From Amycolatopsis palatopharyngis (GTDB lineage: Bacteria; Actinomycetota; Actinomycetes; Mycobacteriales; Pseudonocardiaceae), in contig NZ_PQHZ01000015.1 in assembly GCF_003385185.1 (NCBI RefSeq), forward strand, positions 1 to 64,000: 64,000 nt of DNA, in the 5' to 3' direction. A program made the translations under genes and the position numbers. This document shows, in pieces, positions 42,377-52,989 of the stretch (positions within the stretch are counted from its first letter, which is position 1; each line of letters begins with the position of its first letter). The notes under the pieces were generated by a model that saw only the letters and a program-made list of their open reading frames with translations, had not been told where the DNA came from and made no database searches.

Positions 42377-42844
42377 ATGGCACCGCTGCACCTCTGTTTC
42401 GTCTGCTCCGGCAACATCTGCCGCTCCCCGATGGCGGCCCTCGTGCTCGAACGGCACCTGCGGGATGCGGGGCTGGCCGACGACGTACGCATCAGCAGCG
42501 CGGGAGTCGGCCCGTGGCACGTCGGTGAGCCCGCGGACGCCCGCGCCGTTACCACCCTGCGCAGGCACGGGTACCGGATCGAGCACGTCGCGGCCCAGGT
42601 CGGCGAGGAACACCTCGCCGCCGACCTGCTGCTGGTCGCCGACACCGGGCACCTGAGCGCACTGCACGAACTGGTCGACGACCCCGGCCGCGTCCGGCTG
42701 CTGCGTTCGTTCGACCCCACGGCACCCGAGGACGCGGAGGTGCCCGACCCTTACTACGGCGGGTCCGACGGCTTCGACATCGTGCTCGGCATGATCGAAC
42801 GGAGCATGCCCGGCCTGCTCGACTGGATCCGCGCGAACCGATGA
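42377..42844 (+). CDS. ptpA: Low-molecular-weight protein tyrosine phosphatase
   Basis: A 155-residue cytosolic phosphatase with the signature CSGNICRS (Cys10 nucleophile, Arg16) and the general-acid aspartate in DPYYGG. Similarity to mycobacterial PtpA (Rv2234) runs through VGPWHVGEPADARA and LLRSFDP. The ATG is used; an in-frame GTG at 42371 is possible and no good ribosome binding site is seen. The stop overlaps the next ATG by four bases, coupling it to the fructosamine-kinase-like gene; bacterial phosphatases of this class can act on phosphorylated sugar-amines as well as phosphotyrosine. Confidence 0.93.
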   Translation: MAPLHLCFVCSGNICRSPMAALVLERHLRDAGLADDVRISSAGVGPWHVGEPADARAVTTLRRHGYRIEHVAAQVGEEHLAADLLLVADTGHLSALHELVDDPGRVRLLRSFDPTAPEDAEVPDPYYGGSDGFDIVLGMIERSMPGLLDWIRANR

Positions 42845-43719
42845 ACCCAGCGGAAGCGGTCACGGCCGCCGAGCGGCTCACCGGGGAGCAGGTCACCGGC
42901 ACCCGCCCGCTTGGCGGCTCGGTCTTCGAGGTCACGTTGGGCGACGGACGAACGGCCGTGGCCAAGCGCGGGTCGGGCCGGACGGCCGTCGCGGCCGAAG
43001 CCGCCGGGCTGCGCTGGCCCGGCGAGAGCGGCGACGTCGCCGTGCCCGCGGTCCTCGGCAGCGACGAGGACTGGCTGCTCAGCGAGTACGTGCCGCCGGG
43101 GAGCGCGAGCGCGGGGGCCGCCGAGGAGTTCGGCCGCGGTCTGGCCTGGCTGCATCTGCGCGGGGCACCGGCGTTCGGCTCACCACCACCGGACGGCCCC
43201 GCGGACGCCTGGATGGGCCTCGCGCCGATGCGCAACGAGCCCTGCCCTGACTGGCCGGCGTTCTTCGCCACGCACCGGATCGCCCCATACGTGCGAACCG
43301 CCGCCGAGCAGGGGCTCTACTCGGCACGGCAGGTCGCGGTGTTCGACGAGGTCCGCGCCCGGCTACCGGATCTCGCCGGCCCGCCGGAACCACCCGCACG
43401 CCTGCACGGCGACACCTGGAGCGGCAACATCCACTGGGGTCACGACGGACAGGTCTGGCTGATCGATCCCGCGGCGCACGGCGGCCACCGGGAGACCGAC
43501 CTGGCCATGCTCGCGGTGTTCGGCCTCCCGCACCTGGACCGGGTGCTGGGCGCATACGAGGACGAGGCCGCGGCCGCGGGATCCCCACTGGCACCAGGCA
43601 GGCGCGAACGGACCGGCCTGCACCAGCTCCACTTCCTGCTGGTGCACGCCGTGCTCTTCGGCGGGGGCTATGCGCGACAGGCGCTCGCGGCCGCGCAGGA
43701 GGCGCTGCGGGCGCGTTAG
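42841..43719 (+). CDS. Fructosamine/ketosamine-3-kinase family protein
   Basis: A 292-residue kinase-fold protein. LHGDTWSGNIHWGHDGQVWLIDPA holds the catalytic loop (Asp in HGD) and metal site (DPA), followed by GGHRETDLAML; the N-terminal lobe shows the AVAKRG and EAAGLRWP strands with the ATP-site Lys. Bacterial members phosphorylate ribulosamines or erythrulosamines on proteins, a step in removing glycation damage. Co-translation with ptpA suggests one pathway. Confidence 0.87.
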   Translation: MNPAEAVTAAERLTGEQVTGTRPLGGSVFEVTLGDGRTAVAKRGSGRTAVAAEAAGLRWPGESGDVAVPAVLGSDEDWLLSEYVPPGSASAGAAEEFGRGLAWLHLRGAPAFGSPPPDGPADAWMGLAPMRNEPCPDWPAFFATHRIAPYVRTAAEQGLYSARQVAVFDEVRARLPDLAGPPEPPARLHGDTWSGNIHWGHDGQVWLIDPAAHGGHRETDLAMLAVFGLPHLDRVLGAYEDEAAAAGSPLAPGRRERTGLHQLHFLLVHAVLFGGGYARQALAAAQEALRAR

Positions 43720-43781
43720 GTGCGATACACCACGGCCCGCCCGACGACACGCGCGACTCGGGGACCGCTTACCGTTGAAGG

Positions 43782-44603
43782 GTGCGGTTGAAGTTCCTGC
43801 TCAAGCCAGGCTGGCTGGCGTTGACGCTGGTGGTGTTCACATTCGCCATCGCGTGCTACACGCTGCTGGCCCCATGGCAGTTCAGCAGGCACACCGAACG
43901 GCAGGTGCAGAACGCCGCCCTGCAGGAGTCCTTCGTCTCCGAGCCGCGACCGCTGGCCGAGGTGCTCCCCGCGGGCACCGCGCCGGACGAGGGCGCCGAG
44001 TGGCGCCGGGTTTCGGTGACCGGAACCTACCTGGCGGAGGACGAGGTCATCGCCCGCCTGCGCACCGTGCTCGGCGAGCCCGCATTCGAGGTGCTCGCGC
44101 CGTTCCGGACAACCGGAGGGCAGGTCGTCCTGGTCGACCGCGGCTACCTGCAGCCGGATCAGCGCAGCCGGGTGCCCTCCTACGCGGCACCGCCGGAGAC
44201 CCAGGTCGAACTCGTCGGCCGGGTTCGGGTGGACGAGACCGACCCGCACGCGCGACCGGTGTTCGCCAACGAGGCCACCGACGGCAGGCTGCACACCTAC
44301 AGCGTCGACTCGCAGCTGGTGGGCGCCGCCACCGGCCTGGACATCCGCCCCGGCTACCTGCAACTGGACGCGGGCCAGCCCGGCGCGCTGGGGACGCTGC
44401 CACTGCCCCAGGTCGAGGCGGGCCCATTCCTCTCCTACGCCCTGCAGTGGATCGCCTTCGGCACCATGACGCTGCTCGGCTGGCTGTACTTCACGGTGCG
44501 CGAACTGAAGCCCGGCGGCGTGCTGGCTGAACAGGAACCCAGGCCCAACCGCCGCAAGTCGGTCGCGCAGATGCTCGCCGAGGACGAAGCCGCCGTTTCC
44601 TGA
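43782..44603 (+). CDS. SURF1-family membrane protein
   Basis: A 273-residue protein with a transmembrane helix near 10-30, a large extracytoplasmic domain and a second helix near 225-245. SURF1 marks include LAPWQFSRHTERQ after the first helix, VLVDRGYLQP, VELVGRVRVDE and the late GPFLSYALQWIAFG. SURF1 proteins help assemble cytochrome c oxidase, probably in haem a insertion. GTG start; corresponds to mycobacterial Rv2235. Confidence 0.9.
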   Translation: MRLKFLLKPGWLALTLVVFTFAIACYTLLAPWQFSRHTERQVQNAALQESFVSEPRPLAEVLPAGTAPDEGAEWRRVSVTGTYLAEDEVIARLRTVLGEPAFEVLAPFRTTGGQVVLVDRGYLQPDQRSRVPSYAAPPETQVELVGRVRVDETDPHARPVFANEATDGRLHTYSVDSQLVGAATGLDIRPGYLQLDAGQPGALGTLPLPQVEAGPFLSYALQWIAFGTMTLLGWLYFTVRELKPGGVLAEQEPRPNRRKSVAQMLAEDEAAVS

Positions 44604-44670
44604 CTCCACGGCCCTTCGCCCCATCCGCCACAGCTGGGCAACTTCGCCGCACCGTGGCACGATCTTGCGG

Positions 44671-45147
44671 GTGAGCAGCACATCCTCGGCCACGAGCGCC
44701 CAGCAACGGGAAGCATCGTCGGCTGCGCACCACCTGCGTGACCTCGCGCGGTTGCGCCGCGTTCGTGACCGCATCGACCGGGAGTACGCACAACCGCTGG
44801 ACGTCGAGGCACTCGCTCGCGGCGTGCACATGTCGGCCGGGCATCTCAGCCGTCAGTTCCGGCTCGCCTACGGGGAATCGCCGTACTCCTATCTGATGAC
44901 ACGGCGCATCGAGCGCGCGATGGCGCTACTCCTCCGCGGCGATCTCAGCGTCACCGAGATCTGCTTCGCGGTGGGCTGCTCGTCGCTGGGCACCTTCAGC
45001 ACCCGCTTCACCGAACTCGTCGGTGTGCCGCCCAGTACCTACCGGCGCGACGTGACCCGGGCGACGGCGGGGATGCCGCCGTGCGTGGCGAAGCAGGTGA
45101 CCAGACCGATCAGGAATCGAGAAGCACGCGCTCCGGGCCGCACATAG
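44671..45147 (+). CDS. AraC-family transcriptional regulator (DNA-binding domain only)
   Basis: A 158-residue protein that is essentially an AraC DNA-binding domain: RRVRDRIDREYAQPLDVEAL, first helix-turn-helix HMSAGHLSRQF, second LSVTEICFAVGCSSLGTFS followed by FTELVGVPPSTYR. No ligand domain is present. GTG 44671 is used; an upstream TTG at 44665 is possible. It precedes glyoxalase and UvrA-paralogue genes by 10 and 72 bases, a frequent actinobacterial trio. Confidence 0.87.
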   Translation: MSSTSSATSAQQREASSAAHHLRDLARLRRVRDRIDREYAQPLDVEALARGVHMSAGHLSRQFRLAYGESPYSYLMTRRIERAMALLLRGDLSVTEICFAVGCSSLGTFSTRFTELVGVPPSTYRRDVTRATAGMPPCVAKQVTRPIRNREARAPGRT

Positions 45148-45157
45148 CCTGATCGCC

Positions 45158-45574
45158 ATGGACATCACCATTCACCAGAGCTTCCTCCCGCACAACGACG
45201 CGGCCGCCTCACTGGCCTTCTACCGCGACACCCTCGGCTTCGAGGTCCGCAATGACGTTGAGTACGGCGGAATGCACTGGATCACGATCGGCCCCGTCAA
45301 CCAACCCGACACATCCATCGTCCTGACCCCACCCGCCGCCGACCCGGGTATCACCGATGCCGAACGCCGCACCGTCACCGAGATGATGGCCAAGGGCACC
45401 TACGCGGGCATCAACCTCGCCACAAAGGACCTGGACGGCACCTTCGCACGGTTGCAGGCCGACGGGAGCCAGGCCGAAGTCGTCCAGGAACCGACCGATC
45501 AGCCGTGGGGGATTCGCGACTGCGCGTTCCGCGATCCCGCGGGCAATATGATCCGCATCTTCGAGGTCAGCTGA
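45158..45574 (+). CDS. VOC/glyoxalase-superfamily protein
   Basis: A 138-residue VOC-fold protein with two beta-alpha-beta-beta-beta modules (HNDAAASLAFYRDTLGF ... VLTPP; TYAGINLATKDLDGTFARL ... FRDPAGNMIRIFEVS). Metal-ligand positions are partly replaced, so it may be a binding or resistance protein rather than glyoxalase I. It is between the AraC gene and the UvrA paralogue. Confidence 0.85.
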   Translation: MDITIHQSFLPHNDAAASLAFYRDTLGFEVRNDVEYGGMHWITIGPVNQPDTSIVLTPPAADPGITDAERRTVTEMMAKGTYAGINLATKDLDGTFARLQADGSQAEVVQEPTDQPWGIRDCAFRDPAGNMIRIFEVS

Positions 45575-45646
45575 GCCGTCCGTGACCGTGGCGTTTTCCA
45601 CCGAAAGTGCGATGGCCGCGACCACATACCTGGAGAATCGATAAGC

Positions 45647-48091
<2,445 letters not shown>

Positions 48092-48107
48092 CCGGTTCGC
48101 CGCACTT

Positions 48108-48158
48108 GGGCGTGTCTGATGGATCTCCTCCGTGCGAGCGGATCCGTCAGACACGCCC
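48108..48158. terminator. Bidirectional terminator between the UvrA paralogue and cobD
   Basis: Arms GGGCGTGTCTGATGGATC (48108-48125) and GATCCGTCAGACACGCCC (48141-48158) pair at 17 of 18 positions around a 15-base loop, between two convergent genes. Confidence 0.85.
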
Positions 48159-49111
48159 TAACTCCTGCGGCGACGGCGCAACCCCACCAGCAGCGCGAGT
48201 ACGGCGGAGCTGAGTCCGGCCAGCCAGCCGACGACCCTGGACAGCTCGACCGCCCTGGTCACGTGCCCGGTGTCAGGATTGCGGCCGTCGCCGAGCACGG
48301 GGAGTTCCTCCACCCCGTGCTCATAGACCGTCCGCCCACCGAGCCGGACCTCGAGTGCGCCCGCGAACGCGGCCTCCACCCTGCCCTCGTTGGGGCTGGG
48401 GTGGGCGAGGGTGTCCCTGCGCCAGGCGCGCCACGCCGCCGATGCGGAACCACCGACCACCGGTGCCGCGGCGACAGTCAGCGCGGCGGCAGCCCGGGTC
48501 GGCAGCAGGTTCACGAACTCGTCGAGCCGGGCGGCACACCAGCCGAACCGCCGGTATCGCGGCACGCGCCTGCCCGCGCCGCGAGCCAGGATCGTGATCG
48601 CGCGTGATCCGAGCAGCCCAGGAGCACCCGCGATCGCGCCCCACAGCAGTGGGGCGACCACGACGTCGGACGTGTGTTCGGCGACGGTCTCCACCGAAGC
48701 GCGGGACAGCCCGATCACCTCGAGTCCTGCGGTGCGGCGCTGGTCGAGGCCGCTCAGTGTGTGCCGTGCTCCGTCGAGGTCGCCGGTCTCGAGCTCACGT
48801 GCGAGTTCGGTGCCCTGCGCGGCGAGCCGGGCCCCGCCGAGCACTGTCCAGGTGACCACCGCGGTGCCCGTGGCCTGCAGTACCGGGCCGCGGCGGCCGA
48901 ATCGCTCGGTGGCGACACCGGCGAGCACCGCCGCTCCGGCGAGGCCCGCGGTGTGCAGCGCACCGGGCAGCGGATGATCGGCGTAGACACGGGATTCCAC
49001 GGCTCGGGACAGCGCCGCGAAACGGGTCGAGGGTTGGGCCCGCCGGGGATCACCGATCGCACCGTCGGCGAGCACACCCAGCAGCAGTCCAATAGCTCGC
49101 GCCGCACTCAC
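48158..49111 (-). CDS. cobD: Adenosylcobinamide-phosphate synthase
   Basis: A 317-residue integral membrane enzyme of the CobD/CbiB family, which attaches aminopropanol (or its phosphate) to adenosylcobyric acid late in cobalamin synthesis. Recognisable: LLLGVLADGAIGDPRRAQP, GLSRASVETVAEHTSDVVVAPLLWG with its Asp/Glu cluster, and AWRRDTLAHPSPNEGRVEAAFAGAL. GTG 49111. It ends in the terminator palindrome shared with the convergent UvrA paralogue. Position matches mycobacterial Rv2236c. Confidence 0.93.
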   Translation of the reverse strand: MSAARAIGLLLGVLADGAIGDPRRAQPSTRFAALSRAVESRVYADHPLPGALHTAGLAGAAVLAGVATERFGRRGPVLQATGTAVVTWTVLGGARLAAQGTELARELETGDLDGARHTLSGLDQRRTAGLEVIGLSRASVETVAEHTSDVVVAPLLWGAIAGAPGLLGSRAITILARGAGRRVPRYRRFGWCAARLDEFVNLLPTRAAAALTVAAAPVVGGSASAAWRAWRRDTLAHPSPNEGRVEAAFAGALEVRLGGRTVYEHGVEELPVLGDGRNPDTGHVTRAVELSRVVGWLAGLSSAVLALLVGLRRRRRS

Positions 49112-49216
49112 CTGTGGCTCCCCGCTCGCCGTTTCCGGCCGCCCCCGATTCGCCCGCGGCCACCTCCCAGTACTGCGACGACCGTACCGAACTCGCGGGA
49201 GGCGCGGGGACGAGGT

Positions 49217-49909
49217 CTACTCGATCAGTTCGAACATTTCCTCGCGGGCCTGCACGACGATGTCCCGCATCGCCCGTTCGGCCCGGTCGGCCTGTCCCGC
49301 GGCGATGGCGACGGCGACCTCGGCGTGCAGCCGGACCGCGGCCGGTTGCGGTCGCGGCGGCATCAGCCCGTGTCCGGTCCTGCCGGTGAGCACCTCGGCG
49401 ACGACCTCGGAGAGCTGGCCGAACATCGGGTTGCCCGAGGCGGTGAGCACGAGGTGGTGGAAGGCGATGTCGTGGTCGAGGAAGGCCCGCAGATCCGCGG
49501 CCCTCGCCGTGCCCGCGAGATGGTCGGCCAGCGCGCTCAGCCTGCCGCGCTGCTCCGGTCCGGCCCGCAGCGCCGCGAACCGGGCCGCACTGGGTTCCAC
49601 CGCGGAGCGCAACTCGGTCAGATTGCGCAGCGCCGCCGCGCGTCCCTCGCCGTCGAGCTGCCAGCGGATGAGCCTCGGGTCGTAGTGATTCCACTCCGCC
49701 GGATCGCGAACCGTGACGCCGACGCGCCGTTTACTGGTGGTCAGGCGCATGGCCTCGAGCGTGCGGACCACCTCGCGGGCGACCGTGCGGGACACGTCGA
49801 ACCGGATCTGCAACTGCTCGACGCGCAGGACGGTGCCGGGCTGGAGCGTGCCGCAGGCGATCTCGACGCCCAGTTCGTCCAGCATTCGCGCATGCCGTGC
49901 GTCCGCCAC
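49217..49909 (-). CDS. GntR/FadR-type regulator, probable gluconate repressor
   Basis: A 230-residue regulator: winged helix-turn-helix in 10-75 (LQPGTVLRVEQLQIRFDVSR, VVRTLEAMRLTTSKRRVG) and an all-helical FCD domain with DHDIAFHHLVLTASGNPM. GTG 49909 has GGAGGGG in front; another GTG lies at 49927. It is divergent from gntK with repeated GATTAAGTAC sequences between, so gluconate-linked control is a fair inference. Confidence 0.85.
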   Translation of the reverse strand: MADARHARMLDELGVEIACGTLQPGTVLRVEQLQIRFDVSRTVAREVVRTLEAMRLTTSKRRVGVTVRDPAEWNHYDPRLIRWQLDGEGRAAALRNLTELRSAVEPSAARFAALRAGPEQRGRLSALADHLAGTARAADLRAFLDHDIAFHHLVLTASGNPMFGQLSEVVAEVLTGRTGHGLMPPRPQPAAVRLHAEVAVAIAAGQADRAERAMRDIVVQAREEMFELIE

Positions 49910-49972
49910 GGGTACCCCTCCGATCACCGGGCGCCAGCTCCCCCGGATCGAGGAGATTACACGGCTGGACCG

Positions 49973-50004
49973 GATTAAGTACGTTTTAAGCCTTGATTAA
50001 GTAC
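49973..50004. promoter_or_regulatory. Possible GntR operator: repeated GATTAAGTAC
   Basis: GATTAAGTAC occurs at 49973-49982 and 49995-50004, 22 bases apart (two helical turns), between the divergent gntR-like and gntK genes. The spacing puts both copies on one DNA face. Confidence 0.45.
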
Positions 50005-50029
50005 TACTTTTGGGGTTGACTCTGCTGCC

Positions 50030-50530
50030 ATGCGCGTGATCGTTGTAATGGGCGTCTCAGGGTCCGGCAAGACAACCGTGGGCACGGCACTGGCCGACTC
50101 GCTCGGGGTGGAGTACGCCGAGGCCGACACGTTCCATCCGCAGGCCAATATCGACAAGATGACCGCGGGGACGCCGTTGACCGACACGGACCGGTGGCCG
50201 TGGCTGCGCGCGATCGCGGACTGGATCGGCGAGCACGCCGAGACCGGTGGAGTGGTGACCTGCTCCGCACTCAAACGCGACTACCGCGACATCCTGCGGA
50301 CGGGCGGACCGGCATGGTTCCTGCACCTGCACGGCGACCGCGCACTCATCGCCAAGCGGATGGAGACCCGCTCCGGACACTTCATGCCGGTGTCCCTGCT
50401 CGACTCCCAGCTGGCCGACCTGCAACCGCTCGCCGCCACAGAGGACGGGCTGACCGTCGATCTCGCACTGGGCCCGGACGAAATCGTCCAGCTCGCCCTC
50501 GACGCAGTCGGTGAGCGCGACACACTCTGA
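50030..50530 (+). CDS. gntK: Gluconokinase
   Basis: A 166-residue cytosolic kinase making 6-phosphogluconate. P-loop GVSGSGKT (8-15), then the substrate region EADTFHPQANIDKM with TAGTPLTDTDRWPWL, CSALKRDYRDILR and the Arg/Ser-rich LHLHGD-ETRSGHFMP lid. Compact GntK/IdnK family. The adjacent GntR-type gene probably controls it. Confidence 0.93.
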   Translation: MRVIVVMGVSGSGKTTVGTALADSLGVEYAEADTFHPQANIDKMTAGTPLTDTDRWPWLRAIADWIGEHAETGGVVTCSALKRDYRDILRTGGPAWFLHLHGDRALIAKRMETRSGHFMPVSLLDSQLADLQPLAATEDGLTVDLALGPDEIVQLALDAVGERDTL

Positions 50531-50531
50531 A

Positions 50532-51554
50532 TCACGCTTCGGCGGCGGCCCACGCGTTCAGCATCACCTTGGCGATGGAGGAGTTACCCGGCAGCAGCAG
50601 GGCGCCGGGCTCGGGCTCGAATCCGGGCTCGTGGACCTCGTCCGCCGCCAGTGCGGCGCGCACCTCGGCCCTGCTGTACCAGTTGGCCTCCTCGATCTCG
50701 CCGTCCGCTGGCCACAGCGGGGCCGATGCGTCGGCCCTCGCCGCGAACCCCAGCATGATCGAGCGAGGGAACGGCCACGGCTGGCTACCGAGGTACCGGA
50801 TGCCCCACACCTCGGCACCGACCTCCTCACGGATCTCCCGTTGCACACAGCCCTCGAGCGACTCGCCGGCCTCCACGAAACCAGCCAGCACGGAGTAGCG
50901 CCCGCGTGGCCAAATCGGCTGGCGGGCGAGCAGCACGTGCTCGCCGTTGGTGCCGACGTCGTCGTGCACCAGGCAGATCACCGCGGGATCGGTGCGCGGG
51001 TACTCCTCCCGCTCACAGGAGGCGCACCAGGACGCCCAGCCGAACTGCGTCCGTGACGTGGTCTCCCCGCACTGCGCACAGAACCGCGCCCGCCGGTGCC
51101 AGCTGCGCAGCGCCACCGCGGTGGTGAGCAGTCCGGCGGAGGCATCGTCCAGCTTGTGGCCGTGGCCCCGGAGTTCGACCCACAGTTCGCCGTCCGCGGA
51201 GGGCACTTCCTCCCAGTACCCCCAGCCGCCGCGCACCCGGATCGTCTCCCCGGTGTCGGCGGGTTCACCCGGCAGTGTCCAGTAGTCCGCGCCGTCCCAT
51301 TCGCCGAGGAACAGCGCGTCCTCCGGCGGTTCGTCACCGAAGGACTGCGCCTTGCGGGTGCTCAGCGCGAACTGCCCACCGTCCTGATCGGACACCTTCC
51401 GCACGGGGGCCCGGCCGGCCTGGCCGACCAGCACCACCCGAGCGTCCGGCCAGCGGTCGCGCAGCCGCTCCCGATCTCCGCGCAGAGTCTCCTGCCGGTC
51501 CGCGCCCGAACGTGACAGTGCGGGCAGCGCACCGAATTCGAACGGAGCGCTCAC
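50532..51554 (-). CDS. nudC: NADH pyrophosphatase / deNADding Nudix protein
   Basis: A 340-residue Nudix hydrolase that splits NADH (and NAD-capped RNA in other bacteria). Zinc ribbon Cys159, Cys162, Cys177, Cys180; Nudix box GFVEAGESLEGCVQREIREEVG (225-246); the NudC signature SQPWPFPRS (257-265). An N-terminal domain of about 130 residues is present. GTG 51554; convergent with gntK with one base between stops. Confidence 0.92.
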   Translation of the reverse strand: MSAPFEFGALPALSRSGADRQETLRGDRERLRDRWPDARVVLVGQAGRAPVRKVSDQDGGQFALSTRKAQSFGDEPPEDALFLGEWDGADYWTLPGEPADTGETIRVRGGWGYWEEVPSADGELWVELRGHGHKLDDASAGLLTTAVALRSWHRRARFCAQCGETTSRTQFGWASWCASCEREEYPRTDPAVICLVHDDVGTNGEHVLLARQPIWPRGRYSVLAGFVEAGESLEGCVQREIREEVGAEVWGIRYLGSQPWPFPRSIMLGFAARADASAPLWPADGEIEEANWYSRAEVRAALAADEVHEPGFEPEPGALLLPGNSSIAKVMLNAWAAAEA

Positions 51555-51615
51555 TCTGAATCCATCTCTGTGTTCATCTCCAACACGCGGCCGACGTTCC
51601 CGCGCGACGCGTCAG

Positions 51616-52989
51616 TCACTCCTCCACGACCACATCGCCCAGCGCCGCCAGCTTCCTGGAGAGGCTCGCGGCGTCGCCGACGACCACCCCGGTGAACCGG
51701 GTGGGCGCGAAGAAGTCCAGCGCCGCCTCCGCGACCTCCTCCGTCGTCACCTCGGCGAGGCGCGCCGGGTGGGCCGCGAGCCAGTCCGCACCGAGCCCGA
51801 CCGACGCCAGCGCGGAGAGCTGGTTGGCCAGGCCGTGCTGCGAGGACGTGGCGATCAGCAGGGAGCCGATCGCATACTGCCGCACAGACTCCACATCGGA
51901 CTCCGACGGCGGGACGAGCCCCAGCCTGCCGAGCTCGTAGCGGGTCTCCAGCAGCGCCGGGACGGTGACCTCACTGGCGGTGTCCGCGTCGACCTGCACG
52001 GTCGCGGTGTTGCCGGTGAACTCGAACCCGGAGTGAGCCCCGTAGGTGTATCCCTTGTCCTCCCGGATGTTCTCCACGAGCCGGGAGGAGAAGTACCCAC
52101 CGAAGGTCAGGTTCGCCAGCTGCAGTGCCGGATAACGCGGGTCGGTGCGCGGCAGCGCCTGCCCGGACAGCCGGATCTGCGATTGCACAGCACCGGCGCG
52201 CGGTACCAGCAGCAAGGCTCCGCCCTCGACCTCGGGCAGCGGCGGCAACACCGAGGCCGAGCTCTCGGATGCCCAGTCCCGCAACGCCTTCTCGATATCG
52301 CCGATGACCGACTGCGGGTCGACGTCACCGACGATGACCATCGTCGCGCCGCGCGGCAACACCGCGCCCGTGTGCAGTTCCCGCACGCCGGCGGCCTCGA
52401 CCACGGCGACGTCCTCTGCCTGCGGCATCTCCCTGGTGTACGGGTGGTCGCCGTAGCGGCGGCGCTGCAGCGCCTCCCGCGCGATCACCCTCGGCTGTGT
52501 CCTGGCGACGGCCAGACGCTCGCCGATGCGCTCGGCCTCCCTGCGCACCTCGGTGTCCGCATAGGACGCGCTGGTGAGGATGTCGGCGAGCACGTCGAGC
52601 AGCGTCGGCAGGCCTTCGGCAAGCGAGCTGCCGCTGATCGCGAGTCGTTCCGGGTCCACCACGGTGCCGAGCTCGCCGCCGATCAGCGCGAGTTCGGTGT
52701 CGATGGCGACGCGGTCGCGTCGTGCCGTACCGGTCAGCAGCGTCTCGGCGAGCACCTCCGCCGTCGCCGGATGCATGGGGTCGCTGCCGGCGAACGGGAT
52801 GGACAGCCGCAGCTCCACCAACGGGACATTGGCCTTGCGTACGGCCAGCACCCGCAGACCGTTTCCGAGTACCGTGTCCACATGCGACAGATCTGCCGCC
52901 ACGCCCTGATCACCGAGCGGCGGTACCTCGCGGGGCCCGTGTGACGTGCGGCCGATCTCCTCGGCCGTACGGTGCGTAGCTGAAGTCAC
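51616..52989 (-). CDS. M16-family peptidase-like protein, inactive subunit
   Basis: A 457-residue M16 family member. The inverted zinc motif HxxEH is missing at its usual place (GSDPMHPATAEVLAETLL), while the C-terminal half has NIREDKGYTYGAHS with the Arg/Tyr pair that completes the partner's active site in heterodimeric M16 enzymes. It probably pairs with the active subunit encoded just upstream, overlapping by GTGA. Confidence 0.88.
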   Translation of the reverse strand: MTSATHRTAEEIGRTSHGPREVPPLGDQGVAADLSHVDTVLGNGLRVLAVRKANVPLVELRLSIPFAGSDPMHPATAEVLAETLLTGTARRDRVAIDTELALIGGELGTVVDPERLAISGSSLAEGLPTLLDVLADILTSASYADTEVRREAERIGERLAVARTQPRVIAREALQRRRYGDHPYTREMPQAEDVAVVEAAGVRELHTGAVLPRGATMVIVGDVDPQSVIGDIEKALRDWASESSASVLPPLPEVEGGALLLVPRAGAVQSQIRLSGQALPRTDPRYPALQLANLTFGGYFSSRLVENIREDKGYTYGAHSGFEFTGNTATVQVDADTASEVTVPALLETRYELGRLGLVPPSESDVESVRQYAIGSLLIATSSQHGLANQLSALASVGLGADWLAAHPARLAEVTTEEVAEAALDFFAPTRFTGVVVGDAASLSRKLAALGDVVVEE

